From NCBI RefSeq assembly GCF_000429705.1, contig NZ_KE386941.1:1-64000 (forward strand): DNA of 64,000 nucleotides, in the 5' to 3' direction. The translations under genes were made by a program, and so were the position numbers. Origin of the DNA: Alteribacter aurantiacus DSM 18675. Lineage in GTDB: Bacteria; Bacillota; Bacilli; Bacillales; Salisediminibacteriaceae. A model generated the notes under the pieces. That model made no database searches and was not told the origin of the DNA. It was given only the letters and a program-made list of their open reading frames with translations. Below are positions 59,702 through 64,000 of the stretch, one piece after another. Every line of letters begins with the position of its first letter. The stretch's first letter is position 1.

Positions 59702-60949
59702 TTACTCAAAAGTGAGGAGAGTATCATTCCCAGGAATATATAATTTTGAGTATTCCGTTTCAAGTCCATCTATTTCTGCATCCTTATTATCAATGTGTAC
59801 CTCAATGACGAACTCATCCGAATTGTAGTATTCTTGGACTTTATAGATTGTTTCTTCAGCTAATGAGTCAAATTGTGATTGTTCCAGAGCCTCATGTCCA
59901 TATGCTAACACTTGGACTCTCTTTAAAGGGTCTAATTCATTCCCTTCCGTACCTATGAATTCCTCCCCTAAAACTATAAATATGCTCGAGTGAGAAAAAG
60001 AACGGTCATGTGGAATCATTTGATATAACTCTTTATCCAAAAAGTCTCTCAAGTCATCATTATAGATATGTTTTTCTTCCGTTATTTTGAAGGTGGAAGC
60101 CTCATTAAACGTTTGGCCAATAGCGTAACGTTCAATAAAATCTTCTTCTATTTCAATATACGATATCGTAACAGGAACATCGTAGTGTTGATGGAAGTAA
60201 TCCGTAACGTCTTCTAAGTAGTCAATATTCCTATTACGACTTGAAATCATTACTGTGCCCTGTACAAGTTCATCTCCAACGAACAAGCCTGTAGGATAGA
60301 TGTAATCTAAATTCTGAAATCTATCCTTTAAAGTTACTAATTCATTTAATGTCATTAAGTCGCTAATTCTAGCATCTTTACCAAACCGGTATTCCGTTTG
60401 TAAATCTTGTGTAATAATATGGCTCGCTTCACTTAGGCTGAAAAATTGATTATGAATATGCAAGCCAACATTGTTTAAATCAATGTTATCGCTTAAAAAG
60501 TGATCAATCTTTGGAATAGTCCTACGAGACATTTCTTCATAGTCACCACGCTTTATCTCTTCACCATTTGAATCAAAAATATCTAGCTTTTCTGTTTCGG
60601 TGCCCGTTCCAATCATGTTCTCAATCTCTCCTTCTGTTAAAGGTTCCCTTTCAATATCCGGTCGAGAGAGAAGTGCCATTCCTCGCATGTCGGTATGCTT
60701 TGAAAAACTTGGTGGAGATACCACAAGGTCACCCGCTTTAATATAAGATAATCCAATAATAACAACTAAGAAGGTAGCTGCGAGCATTCCGAATAGAGGC
60801 TTAGAGCCGGTAACGACTTGTTCGAAAAAGGAGGGCTTTATCTTTTTCTTCATGTTTTGTAAAACAAATTCTTTCTGCAATGAAGAATACGGATTCCCCT
60901 CAAAAGCTTTATCGAAAGCCTTTTTGATCTCATCACGCTTCGGGTCCAT
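59702..60949 (-). CDS. Membrane anti-sigma factor
   Basis: A 415-aa protein: an N-terminal cytoplasmic segment (about 1-50), one TM helix (about 55-73) and a large extracytoplasmic domain without Cys. The start (ATG 60949, after AAGGGGG) lies 17 bp inside the end of the upstream ECF sigma gene, the standard sigma/anti-sigma arrangement. No zinc-binding HxxxCxxC motif is present, so it is not a ZAS protein. The long outer domain may sense an envelope signal. No family name can be given. Confidence 0.8.
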   Translation of the reverse strand: MDPKRDEIKKAFDKAFEGNPYSSLQKEFVLQNMKKKIKPSFFEQVVTGSKPLFGMLAATFLVVIIGLSYIKAGDLVVSPPSFSKHTDMRGMALLSRPDIEREPLTEGEIENMIGTGTETEKLDIFDSNGEEIKRGDYEEMSRRTIPKIDHFLSDNIDLNNVGLHIHNQFFSLSEASHIITQDLQTEYRFGKDARISDLMTLNELVTLKDRFQNLDYIYPTGLFVGDELVQGTVMISSRNRNIDYLEDVTDYFHQHYDVPVTISYIEIEEDFIERYAIGQTFNEASTFKITEEKHIYNDDLRDFLDKELYQMIPHDRSFSHSSIFIVLGEEFIGTEGNELDPLKRVQVLAYGHEALEQSQFDSLAEETIYKVQEYYNSDEFVIEVHIDNKDAEIDGLETEYSKLYIPGNDTLLTFE

Positions 60950-61493
60950 TGTAAATCCCCCTTTTTTCAAGCTCCAACTTTAACCGTTTTCTTCCCCTTT
61001 GAAGCTTGCTCTTAATGGTCGACTCTTTCTCATCCAACAAGTCGCTAATCTCTTTAACAGAAAAGTCCTTATAGTAATAAAACAAGATGATTTCACGGTA
61101 CTTTAGGGGGAGGGTCATAATGGCCTCTGAGATGACCTCGTCTTCTGATTGTTTTAACACAATCGCTTCCGTTTCGTTGTGAGAGGAAGTAAATATCTTT
61201 TCTAACACGGTACTTACTGTGACTCTTTTTACGTAACTTTTACGAAGATAGTCTTTGGCCTGGTTCATGGTGATGCGATACACCCATGTTTTGATGCTCG
61301 ACTGGTGATGAAACGAGTCCATGTGGCGAACCGCTTTAATTAACGATTCTTGAACCACATCTTCAGCAATGCCCCAGTCTTTTACATATGTATAGGCAAG
61401 GTTTATAAGATCCTTGTAATAATCATCTATAAACTCAGAGAGAATGTCTTCATCATCATGCTCGTCTTCAGCCACTACGTTGTCTAAAATCAT
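60933..61493 (-). CDS. ECF RNA polymerase sigma factor
   Basis: A 186-aa sigma-70 family ECF factor. Region 2 (about 25-95) includes YVKDWGIAEDVVQESLIKA and IKTWVYRITMNQAKDYLRK; region 4 (about 125-180) includes LPLKYREIILFYYYKDFSVKEISDLL and STIKSKLQRGRKRLK. GGAGGG lies upstream of ATG 61493. It overlaps the anti-sigma gene, so the two are translated together. Targets and signal are unknown; a CGTC element in its own upstream region (about 61530-61535) might be an autoregulated -10. Confidence 0.92.
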   Translation of the reverse strand: MILDNVVAEDEHDDEDILSEFIDDYYKDLINLAYTYVKDWGIAEDVVQESLIKAVRHMDSFHHQSSIKTWVYRITMNQAKDYLRKSYVKRVTVSTVLEKIFTSSHNETEAIVLKQSEDEVISEAIMTLPLKYREIILFYYYKDFSVKEISDLLDEKESTIKSKLQRGRKRLKLELEKRGIYNGPEA

Positions 61494-61606
61494 ACATGCC
61501 CTCCAATCATTTCAATTTTTGCTTAAAATTAGACGTATCTTCTATGGTATAGGATACAGTCATTTTTTTCATTACCTTTTCACAACACAATGCCCCTGGT
61601 AAAACG

Positions 61607-61649
61607 AAGGCATTGAAAAAGTTAAAGGTCGAACTTTTTCAGTTCCTTC
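61607..61649. repeat. AAGGCATTGAAAAAGTT palindrome, copy 2
   Basis: AAGGCATTGAAAAAGTTAAA and GAACTTTTTCAGTTCCTTCT, nearly identical to 47958-47999. Confidence 0.85.
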
Positions 61650-61668
61650 TGTTACAACTCAATGGTGC

Positions 61669-61703
61669 AAAAAAAAAGATGCCCCTTGTAAAAGGGACAC
61701 CTC
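61669..61703 (-). terminator. Terminator of first BCCT gene
   Basis: GAGGTGTCCCTT/AAGGGGCATC stem followed on the minus strand by nine T. Confidence 0.9.
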
Positions 61704-61708
61704 TATTC

Positions 61709-63220
61709 TTAAGCACTTTTCTTCGTTTTGCCACGTTCTGATTGTTTCTCCTGAGCGAGTGCTTTAAACAAGGAGAAAATCATGAGAACCATGATGATGG
61801 AAAAGGGAAGGGCAGCAATAATCAAGGCGTTTTCCAATGCCTGAAGCCCATCTGAGTACAAGAGGATGAGGGCTGTTGCTGATAGCATAAGTCCCCATAC
61901 CAGTTTGATCGTTTTGGATGGTGTCAATGATCCACCAGTTGTTTGCATACCGAGAATGAATGTTCCTGAATCGGCTGACGTGATAAAGAATGTACAAATT
62001 AACAAAATGGCCACCATGGACATGAGTTGCCCCAGTGGGAAGTTTGAAAAGACGCCGAAGAGAACTTCTTCTGTCGCGAGGTCTGAGATCGCGTCTATTC
62101 CACTTACTTCTAAGTTAATGGCCGCGCCGCCGAATATGGATGCCCATAAAAAGCCAACTGCACACGGAACGAGTAAAACAGCCGTAACAAACTCACGAAT
62201 GGTACGACCTTTTGAGACCCTTGCAATAAAGGAACCAACAAAAGGTGCCCATGCAATCCACCAAGCCCAAAAGAAGATAGTCCATCCGTTGATCCACTCT
62301 CGGCTCTCCCCATCAAGTGGGCTTAGCCTAAAGCTCATGCTAGGTAAGGTCTGAATATACGTTCCGATCGTGTTAGTGAATAGGTTCATGGAAAAGAGCG
62401 TAGGACCTACACTGAACATAAACGTAAACAATGTGATAGCTAGAATCATATTCACGTTACTTAAGTATTTGATGCCTCTGTTCAGACCTGTATATGCAGA
62501 AATTAAAAACAGGACAGTCACCACTGAGATGATCATCAACTGGACCAAAAAGTTGCTTTCAATCCCAAATAAGTAGTTTAATCCCCCATTAATTTGCACA
62601 GCCCCAAAGCCTAACGTACTTGAAACACCGATAACCGTAGCGGTCACCGCAATGATGTCAACAACATGTCCCACAAATCCATGAGCATGTTTCCCGATCA
62701 ATGGTTCAAGGGTGCTACTAATAAGTCCGGGAGCTCCTTTACGAAATTTGAAGTAGGCGAGGATCAACGCCACAATGGCGTAGATGGCCCAAGCATGGAG
62801 TCCCCAATGGAAAAAGGTAAACCGCATCGCATCTAAAATCGCCTGATTTGATCCAGGCTCTGAAGTAGGAGAATCAATCATGGCGTGAGAAAGGGGTTCC
62901 GCAGCTCCCCAAAACACAAGACCAATCCCCATACCTGCACTGTACAACATTGCAAACCAGGTCGGGTAATTATAATCAGGCTTGTCATCCGGCTTCCCTA
63001 ATTTGATCCGTCCATACGGGCTTGCGATTAAAAATAAACAAATAAGTACAAAAATAGAAACAACTAGCAGGTAGTACCAGCCAAGTGTTTCAGTAATGAA
63101 GGCTTGAAGGTTGCCGGTTATCCCCTCAAGTCCAGTAGGGGCAATGGCTCCAAATAATACTATACATAGTAAAATGATCAGAGCACCCCAGAATACAACC
63201 GTTACTTTTTTCATGCGCAT
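61709..63220 (-). CDS. BCCT-family betaine/choline/carnitine transporter
   Basis: A 503-aa, 12-TM Na+-coupled importer of compatible solutes (OpuD-like). The BCCT signature is GMGIGLVFWGAAEPL, and the aromatic substrate box is in INGWTIFFWAWWIAWAPFVGSFIARVSKGRTIREF. The N- and C-terminal tails are short, without the long charged osmosensing extensions of BetP. A paralogue with near-identical C-terminal sequence lies just upstream on the same strand (63382 onward), and each gene has its own terminator, so this is a tandem duplication. Confidence 0.94.
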   Translation of the reverse strand: MRMKKVTVVFWGALIILLCIVLFGAIAPTGLEGITGNLQAFITETLGWYYLLVVSIFVLICLFLIASPYGRIKLGKPDDKPDYNYPTWFAMLYSAGMGIGLVFWGAAEPLSHAMIDSPTSEPGSNQAILDAMRFTFFHWGLHAWAIYAIVALILAYFKFRKGAPGLISSTLEPLIGKHAHGFVGHVVDIIAVTATVIGVSSTLGFGAVQINGGLNYLFGIESNFLVQLMIISVVTVLFLISAYTGLNRGIKYLSNVNMILAITLFTFMFSVGPTLFSMNLFTNTIGTYIQTLPSMSFRLSPLDGESREWINGWTIFFWAWWIAWAPFVGSFIARVSKGRTIREFVTAVLLVPCAVGFLWASIFGGAAINLEVSGIDAISDLATEEVLFGVFSNFPLGQLMSMVAILLICTFFITSADSGTFILGMQTTGGSLTPSKTIKLVWGLMLSATALILLYSDGLQALENALIIAALPFSIIMVLMIFSLFKALAQEKQSERGKTKKSA

Positions 63221-63334
63221 ATCCTCCTTATAGAATATCTATCCTATTCCCTGTCGCTGAACAAAAATATCCTATACTTACACGAAAGTCAAAAGAAAAC
63301 TGTTTATCTCATCATTTATGCACCAGTTGAATAT

Positions 63335-63369
63335 AAAAAAGATGCCCCCCTATTAAAAAAGGAGGCATC
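63335..63369 (-). terminator. Terminator of second BCCT gene
   Basis: GATGCC...GGCATC stem (GATGCCCCCCT/AAGGAGGCATC) with six T on the minus strand. Confidence 0.88.
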
Positions 63370-63381
63370 ATCCACGTAACA

Positions 63382-64000
63382 CTATGCTTTTTTACTCGCG
63401 CGATCTGACTTTCTCTCTTGAGCGAGCGCTTTAAATAACGAAAATACCATGAGAATCATGATGATGGAAAAAGGAAGAGCTACAATAATTAAAGCATTTT
63501 CCAAAGCCTGCATCCCTCCGGTGTACAACAGGATCAATGCAGTTGCTGAAAGCATCAACCCCCAAACGAGCTTGATCACACGGGATGGATTCAATGATCC
63601 CCCAGTCGTTTGCATTCCGAGAATAAACGTACCAGAGTCGGCGGACGTAATAAAAAACGTTCCGATCAACGTAATGGCAACATAAGACATAACTAATCCA
63701 AGGGGGAAGTTGCTAAATACGCCGAACAGTACTTCTTCGGTAGCTAGCTCTGAGATGGCCGATATGTTTGCGTCTTCCAAGAAAATAGCTGTTCCGCCAA
63801 ACACAGAGAACCAAAGAAAACCGACAATACATGGAACGAAGAGAACACCGAGTACGAACTCTCTTAAGGTACGCCCTTTGGATACACGTGCGATAAATGA
63901 ACCTACAAACGGAGCCCAAGCAATCCACCAAGCCCAATAGAAAAGCGTCCATCCATCAATCCACGCCCTACCTTCGTCATTAAGAGGGCTCAGTCGGAAA
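63382..64000 (-). CDS. Second BCCT transporter, C-terminal 206 codons (cut by window edge)
   Basis: The reading frame is open to the last base of the window; its 5' part lies outside. The visible ~205 residues start FRLSPLNDEGRAWIDGWTLF and include WAWWIAWAPFVGSFIARVSK, ITSADSGTFILGMQTTGGSL and a Lys/Arg-rich tail, closely matching the C-terminal part of the neighbouring BCCT protein. An internal ATG at 63804 is a Met within the transporter, not a start. Confidence 0.93.
   Translation of the reverse strand, partial: FRLSPLNDEGRAWIDGWTLFYWAWWIAWAPFVGSFIARVSKGRTLREFVLGVLFVPCIVGFLWFSVFGGTAIFLEDANISAISELATEEVLFGVFSNFPLGLVMSYVAITLIGTFFITSADSGTFILGMQTTGGSLNPSRVIKLVWGLMLSATALILLYTGGMQALENALIIVALPFSIIMILMVFSLFKALAQERKSDRASKKA

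Overview
The window is a low-GC Gram-positive chromosome, most likely a Bacillaceae of the moderately halophilic or alkaliphilic kind (Halobacillus/Pontibacillus-like; this is inference). The evidence is an rrn operon followed by a long tRNA cluster, Bacillus-type orthologues (YpjP, YufK/DUF5366, PrkA, SipS-like signal peptidase, QueG, TrmL), strong AGGAGG ribosome sites with TTG/GTG starts, tandem BCCT osmolyte transporters and very acidic secreted proteins.

Positions 1-1866 hold the 3' end of a 23S rRNA gene, a 5S gene and fifteen tRNA genes. The last, tRNA-Leu(CAA), is the target of an integrated element. A 55-bp perfect direct repeat of its 3' half (1818-1872 and 15398-15452) bounds about 13.6 kb of visibly AT-richer DNA. 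In order the element carries a tyrosine integrase, a winged-helix replication-type protein, small regulators, an iteron/AT-rich origin-like region, a TTG-started prohead protease/major capsid fusion, a TP901-1-type tail tube protein, a P27-type small terminase, then cargo: a DUF3800 protein, an MmeI-like single-chain restriction-modification enzyme, a membrane-anchored coiled-coil protein and an HTH/GIY-YIG protein. No portal, large terminase, tape measure, holin or lysin is present, so I read it as a phage satellite (PICI-like) with its own capsid and tail tube subunits. This is the most novel system here.

From 15.5 to 30.3 kb are ordinary chromosomal genes: a tubby-like protein, a voltage-gated K+ channel with a coupled 42-aa membrane peptide, an L,D-transpeptidase, a DUF4349 lipoprotein, an aldo/keto reductase, a SwrC-like RND pump, a stress-type SDR, QueG, an alkyltransferase, a YhbB-like amidase and TrmL. 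At 30.6-34.4 kb a cobalamin riboswitch with an intrinsic terminator precedes a class I ribonucleotide reductase operon. At 34.6-42.1 kb lies an AbgT-type transporter and an overlapping operon of three M20-type hydrolases plus a regulator. A peptide-binding lipoprotein, a LysM/M14 peptidase and a non-canonical MurE paralogue follow, then YpjP, a DadA-like oxidase, a TipAS-type MerR regulator, a BAAT-type hydrolase, a class A PBP, PrkA, signal peptidase I, an ECF sigma/anti-sigma pair and two tandem BCCT genes, the second cut by the window edge.

Intergenic DNA is rich in repeats: four copies of a roughly 90-215 bp GC-rich element, three families of short palindromes, and three arrays of about six units with a 20-21 bp period (30342, 53280, 54170), spaced close to two helical turns.
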